From: Clostridia bacterium
GTDB taxonomy: Bacteria; Bacillota_A; Clostridia; Oscillospirales; CAG-272
DNA length: 23,054 nucleotides
Reading direction: 5' to 3'
Assembly: GCA_017959485.1 (NCBI GenBank)
Contig: JAGDAM010000359.1
Span: 1 to 23,054, forward strand
Part shown: piece by piece, positions 15,039-23,020 of the stretch
Numbering within the stretch: the first letter of the stretch is position 1
How the letters are laid out: each line of letters opens with the position of its first letter
The notes under the pieces: generated by a model
What the model was told of the DNA's origin: nothing
The model's database searches: none
Seen by the model: the letters and a program-made list of their open reading frames with translations, nothing else
Program-made: the position numbers and the translations under genes

Positions 15039-17201
15039 CTATTCTACGGCGGTGATGGTCAGCAGCGTCGAACCAAAGTCAGCCCTGTAACGCGGCAGTG
15101 TGACGCCGAGATTGACGAGCACCGAGCCCGGAAGCATCAGATTGAGCTCGTCGACGCGGTAGAGCTTGCCGGGGTCGAGGCCGGGGATCCTGAAGCGGGG
15201 ATTCATCTTGTGCGGGTTGAGCGCCTGGAAGTATACCGCGACGGCCCGCTTTTTGTCCTTCGATACCACGCACACAAGGGCGTCGTTGCCGTCGTGGCGG
15301 TTGTTTCCGCGGTAGACGTCGCCCTCTCTGATAAGGCCGTCGATCGTGCGGTAGCGCGCCGTGTCGGCCGGGATCCGGGCGAATTCATCCGCCGGAAACC
15401 TGTTGACGTCGAACTCGTAGCCGAAAGTGCCGAGATACGCGATGTTCGTGCGGGTGCCGAGCGGTGTTGCCCGGCCGTTGCGTATGTTGGGCGAGATCGA
15501 TACGTGGTTCGACGACGCCGACAGCGGGAAGACGAGCGTCGTGCCGTACTGGATCATGCTGCGGTCGTCGGCGTCCGTGTTGTCGGATGTCCAGATCTGC
15601 GGGAAATAGGCCAGCATGGCGCCGTCGAAGCGTCCTCCGCCGCCGGAGCAGCCCTCAAAGAGGATGTCGGGGAATCTCTTCGTGAGATATTCTGCAAGCT
15701 CGTAGACTCCGAGCATGTATCTGTGCTGGAATTCGCCCTGCCTGTCGGCGGGGAGTAAATGCGAGAAGTTTTCGGTGAGCGGACGGTTCATGTCCCACTT
15801 GATGTAGCAGGCGCCGCTCCCGGCTATGACGTCCCCTATCACATGCTTTATGTGATCGACGACGTCCTGTCTCGAGAAGTCGAGGACGAACTGGTTCCGC
15901 GACGGCACTCCCGGCCTTCCGGGTATACCGACGGCCCAGTCGGGATGCTCGCGGTAGAGGTCGGAATCGGGGTTGACCATCTCGGGCTCGATCCACAGAC
16001 CGAAGCCCAGGCCGTTCTCCGCGCATCTGTCGGCTATGGCGCGAAGGCCGCCCGGCAGTTTTTTTTCGTTGCAGTACCAGTCGCCGAGACCGGCTCTGTC
16101 GCTGTCTCTGGCGCCGAACCAGCCGTCGTCGAGCACGAACAGGTCGACGCCGCTGTCCTTAAGTTTGTCTACGGTCTCGAATATCCTCTCGCTGTTGAAG
16201 GAAAAATGCATTCCCTCCCAGCTGTTGAGCACTATCGGGCGCCTCGCATACACCCATTTCGGGTTTATGACGTACCTTCTGAAGAAGTCGTGATACTGCC
16301 TCGTCATCAGGCCGAGACCGGCGTTAGAGTAGCAGAGCACCGCCTCGGGCGTCTCGAACTCTTCGCCGGCGTCGAGCTTCCAGCGGAAGCTTCCCGGATT
16401 GATGCCCGACGAAAGCCTGACTCTGCCCGATTCGTCGACCTCCGCGCTCTCGTAGTGAGAACCGCTGTACATCAGGCTCGACGCGAACACCTCGCCTTTT
16501 TCCTCGTCGGTGCCGGGAGTCAGCAGCGCGATGAAATTGGCGTGGTTGGCCGACGTCGTGCCCCTTATGTTGCCTACCGAATATATCCCCTGATGCAGCT
16601 CCGACCTTTGCGGGTATTTTTCCTTTGCGTGGTGTCCCGCGAGAGTGAGCACTTCGTAGCCGCTGCCGTAGAAATCGAGCGTGAAGCTCAGCGCACGCTC
16701 GAGAAAGACCGTGTCTCCCGTCGTGTTGGATATCTTGGCTCTCCGGGTGAGTATGTTTTCTTTTTCGTATACGGTATAGTAGAGGTACACGGAGAGACCG
16801 TTGTATCCGTCGCGAAGGCGTATTACGAGCGTCTCGCCGCCGCGTGAAGTGGGAATGCCCTTTACCGCGTGCTTTTTCGGCAGGATATAGTACCCCGCGA
16901 ACCTGAGGTCGGCGGTGCAGTCGCCCGAAACTGAGCGCGATATCATCGCCGGCTCCCTGAAGTCGCCAAGGTTTGCGGTGCCGTATTCCTGCATGATGTC
17001 GGCGTAGGCCTTTTTTGTTCCGGGTATCACCGGGTTGAAGCTGCGCACGTTCTCCGGCCTGTAGTAGCCGAGATCGGCTCTGGCTATCTTTGCCCCGTAG
17101 TACGTGTGGGTAAGATATCCGTTCGAGTCCACTCTCATCGCATATGTGAAATCCGCGCCTTCGAGAAAGAAACTCTTGTCGTTTTCGGTATACCTGATCA
17201 T
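15039..17201 (-). CDS. Alpha-galactosidase, GH36
   Basis: Hydrolyses terminal alpha-1,6-galactose from raffinose-type sugars or galactomannan. The 720 residues match the tetrameric bacterial GH36 type in length and motifs. These are an N-terminal beta-sandwich, the barrel with NSWEGMHFSFN, VLDDGWFGARDSD, GLWIEPEMVNPDSDLY, YIKWDMNR (nucleophile D470), FEGCSGGGGRFD and WTSDNTDADDR (acid/base D540), and a C-terminal sheet domain. The 70-residue gap between the two catalytic aspartates equals that of Geobacillus AgaA (D478/D548). There is no signal peptide, so it is cytoplasmic and would act on imported sugar. The ATG is preceded by GGAAGAG. It lies downstream of mtlD on the same strand, separated by a strong hairpin, with no obvious own -35. 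It is probably reached by readthrough or from a weak promoter. Confidence 0.95.
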   Translation of the reverse strand: MIRYTENDKSFFLEGADFTYAMRVDSNGYLTHTYYGAKIARADLGYYRPENVRSFNPVIPGTKKAYADIMQEYGTANLGDFREPAMISRSVSGDCTADLRFAGYYILPKKHAVKGIPTSRGGETLVIRLRDGYNGLSVYLYYTVYEKENILTRRAKISNTTGDTVFLERALSFTLDFYGSGYEVLTLAGHHAKEKYPQRSELHQGIYSVGNIRGTTSANHANFIALLTPGTDEEKGEVFASSLMYSGSHYESAEVDESGRVRLSSGINPGSFRWKLDAGEEFETPEAVLCYSNAGLGLMTRQYHDFFRRYVINPKWVYARRPIVLNSWEGMHFSFNSERIFETVDKLKDSGVDLFVLDDGWFGARDSDRAGLGDWYCNEKKLPGGLRAIADRCAENGLGFGLWIEPEMVNPDSDLYREHPDWAVGIPGRPGVPSRNQFVLDFSRQDVVDHIKHVIGDVIAGSGACYIKWDMNRPLTENFSHLLPADRQGEFQHRYMLGVYELAEYLTKRFPDILFEGCSGGGGRFDGAMLAYFPQIWTSDNTDADDRSMIQYGTTLVFPLSASSNHVSISPNIRNGRATPLGTRTNIAYLGTFGYEFDVNRFPADEFARIPADTARYRTIDGLIREGDVYRGNNRHDGNDALVCVVSKDKKRAVAVYFQALNPHKMNPRFRIPGLDPGKLYRVDELNLMLPGSVLVNLGVTLPRYRADFGSTLLTITAVE

Positions 17202-17252
17202 TTTATCACTCTTCCCGTGTGTTATTTGTTTATCTTAAAAATGAGCTGAAAC

Positions 17253-17287
17253 ATCTTCAGCCGGCGCCGGCGGCGCCGGCTGAAGAT
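17253..17287 (-). terminator. 16-bp perfect hairpin between mtlD and the alpha-galactosidase gene
   Basis: ATCTTCAGCCGGCGCC (17253-17268), loop GGC, and its exact complement (17272-17287). On the minus strand it is followed by GTTTCAGCTCATTTTTAAG. It lies 13 bases after the mtlD stop and 51 bases before the GH36 start, so it either ends mtlD or sets a lower level of the downstream gene. Confidence 0.75.
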
Positions 17288-17300
17288 ACATGCCGGATGA

Positions 17301-18515
17301 TCATTCGGTAAGTCTGTCGAGCTCGGTGACGAATTCGCCGAAGTCGGCTCCGTTTTTGAGCATTTCGTAGAATTTTCCGATCATCGCGACGTCTGCCGGA
17401 TCGGTGATCCCGCTGTATTTTTCAAGCGCGACGGCAATGCCTTCGTTCTTTGCGCAGCCCGAAACTTCGAGGGCGATCGCGTCCTCCTCCGGATCGAACA
17501 GATATCCCGCAGCTACCGCGACGGCGATGTGAGCGGGAATGATGCCCTGCTCGCGGCACATTTTGTACGCACCGCCCAGCCTGTCGCCGGCGGAGAGTTT
17601 GCGCTTCGGGTCTTTGCCGACTCTGAACACGGTATCGTCGAGAAGGGGATTGTCGAGCCGCGTGACGAGGTTGCGGATAAACTTCATCAGATCCTCAAGA
17701 GGAACGCTGTGACGCAGAGACAGGGCTCTGGCGGACTCACAAAGGGTCCTGAAGAGGATATACTTGACGAAAGGATCCGCTGCGGCTTCGTATATGTATT
17801 TATGGCCGCGCAGTCTGCCGAGATAGGCCATCGTGGCGTGACCGAGATTGTGTATGAGAAGCTTTCTCTCGATGTAGAAGGAGAAGGGGGAGAAGGGAAC
17901 GAGACCGTCGACCTTCGGGATCTCCCCTCCCGCCGGTCTGAACGCTTCGGCGTCGGCGGGAAGCTCGCTGTATACGTCAGAGCAGACCGCGAGGCTGCTC
18001 ACCTTCAGGAACTTTTCGGCGGTAGGAGGAACGGTGATGCACACCGAAACGCTCACAAAACCAATCGAGTTTTCAAAATAATCCTTCAGTCCCTCCGGGA
18101 TGAAGGGCTCGACGAGCCCGCGAAGGTATTTTCCCGAACCGATGAGGTTCTCGCATATGAGTATGTTGAGCGGTCTTTTTCCGGCCGCGTATCTTTTTTC
18201 TATCGCGCTCGCGATGATCTTCGCGACGAACGGAAGAACATTCACTCCGAGAGCGGTAGCCATAACGTCGCACGACGCTATCTCGTCCGACGCGGCTTCG
18301 GCGTCGCGTCCGTTGACCGCTGTCACGTTCTCGACCCATTCGGTGTCGTAGTGATCGCCGCGCGTTACGAAGATCGGGTATTTTCCCTCTTTTTTGAGTC
18401 CTTCGACCAGACTCTCGTTGACGTCGATGAACACTGTCTCATAGCCTGTAAGGAAGAATCTTTTGGCTATAAATCCTCTTCCGATGTTTCCGGCTCCGTA
18501 CATTACCGCTTTCAT
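17301..18515 (-). CDS. mtlD: Mannitol-1-phosphate 5-dehydrogenase
   Basis: Interconverts mannitol-1-phosphate and fructose-6-phosphate with NAD. The 404-residue chain opens with the Rossmann motif GAGNIGRGFIAKRFF (7-21) and FIDVNESL (29-36). CENLIGSGKYL follows, and the catalytic signature of polyol-specific long-chain dehydrogenases is K218, N223 and H226 (ERKLLIHNLGHATMAYLG). The family's RKLSAGDRLGGA stretch comes later. The closest relatives in Firmicutes are about 380-390 residues. The start at 18513-18515 has GGAGGG eleven bases before it. No mtlA or mtlF PTS gene is in sight, so the mannitol or other hexitol phosphate must come from elsewhere. Its promoter is a perfect consensus, and the gene is divergent from dnaA. 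Confidence 0.93.
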   Translation of the reverse strand: MKAVMYGAGNIGRGFIAKRFFLTGYETVFIDVNESLVEGLKKEGKYPIFVTRGDHYDTEWVENVTAVNGRDAEAASDEIASCDVMATALGVNVLPFVAKIIASAIEKRYAAGKRPLNILICENLIGSGKYLRGLVEPFIPEGLKDYFENSIGFVSVSVCITVPPTAEKFLKVSSLAVCSDVYSELPADAEAFRPAGGEIPKVDGLVPFSPFSFYIERKLLIHNLGHATMAYLGRLRGHKYIYEAAADPFVKYILFRTLCESARALSLRHSVPLEDLMKFIRNLVTRLDNPLLDDTVFRVGKDPKRKLSAGDRLGGAYKMCREQGIIPAHIAVAVAAGYLFDPEEDAIALEVSGCAKNEGIAVALEKYSGITDPADVAMIGKFYEMLKNGADFGEFVTELDRLTE

Positions 18516-18560
18516 ATGTCTTTGGTCCCTCCAGGTTTCCTGACGATAACATTCCGGATA

Positions 18561-18589
18561 ATTATATCACCAACCGCTAAAATTGTCAA
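18561..18589 (-). promoter_or_regulatory. Consensus promoter of mtlD
   Basis: On the minus strand, TTGACA (18589-18584), a 17-base spacer and TATAAT (18566-18561) make a perfect sigma-A promoter with no visible operator palindrome or cre-like site overlapping it. This suggests strong, possibly constitutive expression. Confidence 0.85.
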
Positions 18590-18645
18590 TAATGATAAGG
18601 AGAGCCGTTAGATATAGTAATATGATTATGTTTTAGATAAATGCA

Positions 18646-18669
18646 GCCGAAAAAAGTTGATTTTTCGGC
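18646..18669. promoter_or_regulatory. 9-bp inverted repeat covering the dnaA -35 region
   Basis: GCCGAAAAA (18646-18654) and TTTTTCGGC (18661-18669) flank AGTTGA, and the right arm overlaps the -35 hexamer of dnaA. It could be an operator. It also has terminator form on both strands, but no gene ends into it, so an operator is the better reading. Confidence 0.4.
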
Positions 18670-18685
18670 CGGCGTATGATATAAT
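18657..18685 (+). promoter_or_regulatory. Promoter of dnaA
   Basis: TTGATT (18657-18662), a 17-base spacer and TATAAT (18680-18685), preceded by TATGA. It is about 38 bases before the dnaA start. The inverted repeat at 18646-18669 overlaps it. No consensus DnaA box is seen in the 208 bases between mtlD and dnaA. Confidence 0.8.
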
Positions 18686-18723
18686 ATATATAATTATTTA
18701 ATGTAAAACGGGAGATGCCTGCG

Positions 18724-20139
18724 ATGCCGTATCTGGACGACATAACGGAGCTTTGGAATTCGGTAAAAGAGTCATTTTCGGACACGCTGACAAGAGAAAC
18801 GATCAACCTCTGGTTCGGCAACATCCGGCTCGAGGATTACGATTCGGATACCGGAAAGCTCACAATGACCACCGATTCCGAGTTCAAGCACGATATAATC
18901 ACGAAAAAATACCTTTCCACCATAGAAAAACAGTTTTCCGATCTTCTGGGATTCGGAATAAAAGTCGATCTGAAATACAGAAAAAAAGAGAATACGGATA
19001 CTCCGGAAGATCCCCCCGCGAAAACTCCCGAAGAACCGAACGAAGGTACGATACCGCCGTATACGAAGGATCCCGACAATCCTCTCGCTAAAACTCCCGA
19101 AGATCCGTACGGAGGCACACGTCCGCCTTTCAACTTCAAATACACATTCGAAAACTTCATAGTCGGCAGCTCTAACAAGTTCGCACACGCCGCGTGCCTG
19201 GCCGTCGCGGAAAATCCCGCAACAAACTACAATCCTCTGTTCATCTACGGTCCGAGCGGCATAGGAAAGACGCATCTGCTTTACGCCATAACGAACAAGG
19301 TAAACGAAAACAAGCCCGACGTAAAGATCATCTTCATAACCGGCGAGGATTTCACGAACCAGTTCATCGAGGCTATGGCGATAAACAAGACGCAGGAATT
19401 CAGGAACAAGTACCGCCAGTGCGACATCCTCCTGATAGACGATATCCACTTCATTGCCGGAAAGGTCTCGACGCAGGAGGAGTTCTTCAACACCTTCAAC
19501 GCCCTCTATGAGGACAGAAAACAGATAATCCTCACCTCGGACCGCCCTCCGCGAGAAATGAAAACACTTGAGGAGAGGCTCAAGACCAGGTTCGAGTGGG
19601 GACTTCTCGCCGATATCCAGCCGCCCGATCTTGAGCTGCGTATAGCCATCATAAAAAACAAGGCCGAACAGATAGGAATAACACTTTCCGAGGAAGTTCT
19701 GACTTTCCTCGCCGAAAACCTCCGTTCGAACGTAAGACAGATAGAAGGCGCAATAAAAAAGCTCGGCGCAAAGTTTTTTGTCGAAGGAAACGACATCACG
19801 ATAGAATCCGCGAAAGCCTGCGTCGCCGATCTGCTCGACGGCCAGATCCCGACCGAAGTCACCGTTTCAAAGATCTTCGGAGAACTCTACGACAGATACG
19901 GAGTGACCAAGGAGGAACTCACCGGTCTGAAGAGATCGAAAGAAATAGTCAACGTCCGCCACATCGCGGTGTATCTGATCAGAAAAAACACAGATATGTC
20001 GCAGAACAACATAGCAAAGATATTCAACAGAGACCATACCACCGTCATCGCATCGCTCGAAAAAGTCGAAAAGCAGATGAAGACCGATTCGTCGTACAAG
20101 GCCGAGATCAACCGCCTGATAAAGGACATTGAGTCGTAA
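18724..20139 (+). CDS. dnaA: Chromosomal replication initiator DnaA
   Basis: DnaA binds origin boxes and, with ATP, opens the duplex and loads the helicase. I use the ATG at 18724 because GGGAG (18710-18714) is nine bases before it; it would abut the ATG at 18715. The 471 residues comprise domain I (LWNSVKESFSDTLTRETINLWF) and a Pro-rich linker (about 92-136) with an internal repeat. The AAA+ core has Walker A GPSGIGKT (176-183), Walker B ILLIDD (235-240) and sensor/arginine finger SDRPPREMKTLEERLKTRFEWGL. Domain IV has RSKEIVNVRHIAVYLIRKNTD and RDHTTV (436-441). Domain IV has one residue fewer than the usual FGGRDHTTV (here FNRDHTTV), and the usual FPRQ or RPRQ is NVRH. The gene is first in the dnaA-dnaN-recF-remB cluster. 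Confidence 0.98.
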   Translation: MPYLDDITELWNSVKESFSDTLTRETINLWFGNIRLEDYDSDTGKLTMTTDSEFKHDIITKKYLSTIEKQFSDLLGFGIKVDLKYRKKENTDTPEDPPAKTPEEPNEGTIPPYTKDPDNPLAKTPEDPYGGTRPPFNFKYTFENFIVGSSNKFAHAACLAVAENPATNYNPLFIYGPSGIGKTHLLYAITNKVNENKPDVKIIFITGEDFTNQFIEAMAINKTQEFRNKYRQCDILLIDDIHFIAGKVSTQEEFFNTFNALYEDRKQIILTSDRPPREMKTLEERLKTRFEWGLLADIQPPDLELRIAIIKNKAEQIGITLSEEVLTFLAENLRSNVRQIEGAIKKLGAKFFVEGNDITIESAKACVADLLDGQIPTEVTVSKIFGELYDRYGVTKEELTGLKRSKEIVNVRHIAVYLIRKNTDMSQNNIAKIFNRDHTTVIASLEKVEKQMKTDSSYKAEINRLIKDIES

Positions 20140-20349
20140 TATCCGGTTTTTCACTTTTCAACATGCCTCTACTATTAATACTATAACTTATTATTCTATT
20201 TTATTTTCACACGGTTTAGGAGCTGAAGACCCGGTTTTTCTGGCCTGAGCCGTCTGACGCGGGGAAAAAGTCGAAAACACGGAGATAACCTGAGAAAAAC
20301 GAACAAATAAGAAAAAGGGACAGAAAGAAAAAGAAAGGACATAAGCAAA
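20140..20349 (+). other. dnaA-dnaN intergenic region with an AT-rich block
   Basis: This 210-base gap holds an AT-rich stretch (20168-20210) that includes CTACTATTAATACTAT, which on the other strand reads as irregular TAG/TAT/TAA triplets, weakly like a DnaA-trio. One 9-mer, ATTTTCACA (20203-20211), is one base off the relaxed DnaA box. The rest (20212-20349) is purine-rich and leads into dnaN. In Bacillus this gap holds the unwinding part of the origin, so it remains an alternative origin site, but no box cluster is present. Confidence 0.4.
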
Positions 20350-21495
20350 ATGAAGATCATTTTCAACAGACAGCTTCTTATAAATACCGTATCGCCGCTC
20401 ATGTGCGCCGTCGCGCCCAAAGGCACGAATCCGGTCACAGAATACATCCAGATCAGCGCGACAGCCGAAAAGGGCATCGTCCTGACCACGTACGATCTTG
20501 AAAAGGGAGTCAGGACCGCGGCCGAGGGCGAGATCGAAAGAGAAGGCTGCTACTGCGTGAACGCAAACAAACTTTTCCAGACGCTCAAGGTAATGGAGAG
20601 CGAAGAAGTGAGTCTCGAAGTCAGCGAGAACCTGGAGACCACCATCAGATCCGGAAGATCGCTCTACCGCATGCAGGCGCTGAACGGAGAGGATTTTCCG
20701 ATCCTTCCGACGGTAAGGAGCGGGTCGGGATTCGAAGTCAGCTCGGCCAAACTTAAAACGATGATCTCGAAGATCTCGTACGCGATGGGTATAAACGATC
20801 AGCGTCCGGTCCTCAACGGAGCATTCTTCAAAATAAGCAACGGTCAGCTCATGACCGTCGCGTGCGACAGCTTCAAACTGGCAAAATGCGTGTGCAGGAC
20901 CGAGATCAGAAATCTGTCGGAAGGCGACGCCGACTATCAGTATATCATCCCGCAGAAGACGGTCAACGAACTGTTCAGGATGCTGCCCGACGGTGAAGAC
21001 GACACCGTGGTCTTCAATCTGAGCCACAAGAACATGGTCTGCAGCTTCAACGGACTGACCTTCTATTCAAGGCTGATCGAAGGCGAATACATCGATTTCG
21101 ACCGCATCATAATCAAAAACCACAAGATAAGCGTGATAGCCGACAGGGGACAGCTGCTCGCCGCCCTCGACAGAGCCGCGGTCGTGACCGAGGAGAAGGT
21201 CCCCGGAAGCACCAGGACGCCGTTAAAGTTCACCGTCGAAGGCAATGTTCTGAAACTCAACGCGGTATCGAGCGTCGGAGTATCGTACGAGGAGCTCGAA
21301 GTCGAGCATACCGGCGACGATATAGTCATCTCCTTCAACAACAGAAACCTCATCGATTCGGTGAAGTCGTGCAGCGGTGAAAAGATCAGGATCGAACTTT
21401 CGACTCCTCTTTACAGCATCAACATCATACCTCTGAATCCGGGAGAAGGCAACGAAGACGTCTTCTTCATGATGCCTATAAGAACCAAAAACTGA
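20350..21495 (+). CDS. dnaN: DNA polymerase III beta subunit (sliding clamp)
   Basis: The ring clamp that tethers polymerase III to DNA. The 381-residue length and the three repeated clamp domains are typical. I see the family start MKIIFNRQLLINTVSPLMCAV, the first-domain stretch ITTYDLE-like (VLTTYDLEKGVRT), RSLYRMQALNGEDFPILP, the second-domain FKISNGQLMTVACDSFKLAK, YIIPQKTVNEL, and LIEGEYIDFDRII. The end is PLYSINIIPLNPGEGNEDVFFMMPIRTKN, which parallels the usual LMPMRL tail that borders the peptide-binding groove. AAAGGA lies about ten bases before the ATG. It probably shares the dnaA transcript, since no clear promoter is seen in the gap. recF follows after six bases. Confidence 0.97.
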   Translation: MKIIFNRQLLINTVSPLMCAVAPKGTNPVTEYIQISATAEKGIVLTTYDLEKGVRTAAEGEIEREGCYCVNANKLFQTLKVMESEEVSLEVSENLETTIRSGRSLYRMQALNGEDFPILPTVRSGSGFEVSSAKLKTMISKISYAMGINDQRPVLNGAFFKISNGQLMTVACDSFKLAKCVCRTEIRNLSEGDADYQYIIPQKTVNELFRMLPDGEDDTVVFNLSHKNMVCSFNGLTFYSRLIEGEYIDFDRIIIKNHKISVIADRGQLLAALDRAAVVTEEKVPGSTRTPLKFTVEGNVLKLNAVSSVGVSYEELEVEHTGDDIVISFNNRNLIDSVKSCSGEKIRIELSTPLYSINIIPLNPGEGNEDVFFMMPIRTKN

Positions 21496-21501
21496 CTTTA
21501 A

Positions 21502-22647
21502 ATGGTCTGCAGAAGGATAAGGGCAGAAGATTTTCGAAATATCGCGGAGTGCGACATCGGTTTTTCCGACGGGATAAACATAATCTACGGAAAAAACGCT
21601 CAGGGAAAGACGAATCTGCTCGAAGCCGTATGCTTCTTTTCGCTCGGAAAATCGTTCCGCGGGGTGAAGGAGAACGAATTCATACGCTTCGAGCGGCCTG
21701 TGACGTCGCTTGAGATGGATTATTTCAGCGCGGGCAGGGATCAGAACATAAAACTGAGGTTTTCCCGGTCGCACAAGCGTGTCATCGAGAAGAACGGCGT
21801 AGGCATCCAGCGGATGTCGGAACTGATAGGTAGTTTCAGGGCAGTGCTGTTCTTCCCCGAGCACCTGAACATCATCAAGGAGGGGCCGTCGATGCGAAGG
21901 TCATACCTCGACGTCGCCATCTCCCAGCTCCGTCCGTTTTACCTGAAAACGCTCCAGCAGTACAATCACATACTTTCGCAGCGCAACAAACTGATAAAAA
22001 ACGCGCCGTCAGACAGAAAAAGCTTCGACACGACGGTTGAGTTCTGGTCGTATCAGCTTGCGCAAAAGGCCGCGTACATAACGCAGACCAGGATAAACTA
22101 CCTTGATGCGGTATCCGCCGAGGTAAAAAAGTGCTTTGCCGAGATGACGGGAGAAAAAGAAGTTCCCGATCTGCGCTATTCGTGCTGTTTTCGGATCGAC
22201 GAACAGGTCCTTTCCGACCGCGAAAGACTTGCCGAGACCTATTTTTCCCAGCTGATGTCCAATCACGACCGGGAGATAGCCTTCGGAGCGACGGTCTGGG
22301 GGACACACAAGGACGATATAGACATCGACCTCAACGGAAAAAGCGCGAGGATATACGCCTCACAGGGTCAGCAGAGGTCGCTGGCGCTTTCGATGAAGCT
22401 TGCGGAGGGCAGCATTTCGAAAAAAGACACCGGCGAGGAGCCGGTACTGCTGCTCGACGACGTATTTTCCGAGCTCGACGCCTCGAGACGCGAGTATCTG
22501 ACCGAAAAAATGAAGAACGGACAGGTGATCATGACCGCCTGCGGCGGAATCGATCCCGGAAAGACCGGTGCGAAGGTGATCATCGCGGAGGACGGACGCT
22601 TCAGTGAATCCGACTCCGGCGCGATCCCGGATATCATTCCGGAATGA
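21502..22647 (+). CDS. recF: DNA replication and repair protein RecF
   Basis: An SMC-like ATPase that helps load RecA at gapped DNA. The 381-residue chain has Walker A GKNAQGKTNLLEA near residue 30, FRGVKENEFIRF, FFPEHLNIIKEGPSMRRSYLD and WGTHKDDIDIDLNG. It continues with the ABC-type signature ASQGQQRSLALSMKLAE and Walker B PVLLLDDVFSELD with its D-loop near residue 330, followed by a TACGG-containing tail that is slightly diverged. The start ATG at 21502 lies six bases after dnaN in the same frame (TGA-CTT-TAA-ATG) and has no clear ribosome site, so translation is likely coupled to dnaN. The S4-domain gene yaaA/rlbA, frequent between dnaN and recF in Firmicutes, is absent. Confidence 0.96.
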   Translation: MVCRRIRAEDFRNIAECDIGFSDGINIIYGKNAQGKTNLLEAVCFFSLGKSFRGVKENEFIRFERPVTSLEMDYFSAGRDQNIKLRFSRSHKRVIEKNGVGIQRMSELIGSFRAVLFFPEHLNIIKEGPSMRRSYLDVAISQLRPFYLKTLQQYNHILSQRNKLIKNAPSDRKSFDTTVEFWSYQLAQKAAYITQTRINYLDAVSAEVKKCFAEMTGEKEVPDLRYSCCFRIDEQVLSDRERLAETYFSQLMSNHDREIAFGATVWGTHKDDIDIDLNGKSARIYASQGQQRSLALSMKLAEGSISKKDTGEEPVLLLDDVFSELDASRREYLTEKMKNGQVIMTACGGIDPGKTGAKVIIAEDGRFSESDSGAIPDIIPE

Positions 22648-22681
22648 CCGCCTGCCGGTAGAACAGGAAAACGGCAGAATA

Positions 22682-23020
22682 ATGTTTCTTCACGCGGGAA
22701 ACGGCAAGACCGTCAGGGAAAAAGACATAATAGGGATATTCGACACCGACAATTCGACCCTCAGCTCGCCGGCAACGAGAAGATTTCTCTCCGAAGCCGA
22801 AAAAAAGGGACTGGTCGAACTGACCGGCACCGACATCCCGAAATCGTTCATACTGTATTTCGAACCGGATACCGGAAGCGGGACGCACGAGGCGGGATCC
22901 CGCCGCGGACTCCGGCGCTGCAGAGTGTGTTTTTCAGCTCTGGCAAGCGGCGTTCTGGTACAAAGATCAGGATCAGGCACAGATTACAACCTCCGAAAGG
23001 AAAAAAACGGTAAAAAATGA
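22682..23020 (+). CDS. remB: RemB/YaaB-like extracellular matrix regulator (DUF370)
   Basis: A small protein family located between recF and gyrB in Bacilli and Clostridia; Bacillus RemB is linked to biofilm-gene control together with RemA. The chain opens MFLHAGNGKTVREKDIIGIF, then DTDNSTLSSPATRRFLSEAE with KKGLVELTG and PKSFIL, which is the family core. A loop of about 20 residues rich in Gly, Arg and Ser (from FEPDTGSG on) precedes VCFSALASGVLVQRSG, which corresponds to the usual YxSPISSxTLKKR end. At 112 residues it is longer than the usual 80-90. I chose the ATG at 22682, where homology begins; the frame is open further up to 22604 but that overlaps recF. AGGA is 13 bases before it, so the ribosome site is weak. 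Its stop overlaps the next ATG. Confidence 0.85.
   Translation: MFLHAGNGKTVREKDIIGIFDTDNSTLSSPATRRFLSEAEKKGLVELTGTDIPKSFILYFEPDTGSGTHEAGSRRGLRRCRVCFSALASGVLVQRSGSGTDYNLRKEKNGKK

Noticed and set aside
18646..18669. Intrinsic terminator upstream of dnaA
   Set aside because: No gene on either strand ends into it, and it overlaps the dnaA -35 box; an operator is more likely.
18516..18723. Origin of replication directly upstream of dnaA
   Set aside because: The gap is AT-rich but shows no match to TTATNCACA on either strand, only one-mismatch words such as TGTCAATAA; it is explained by two back-to-back promoters.
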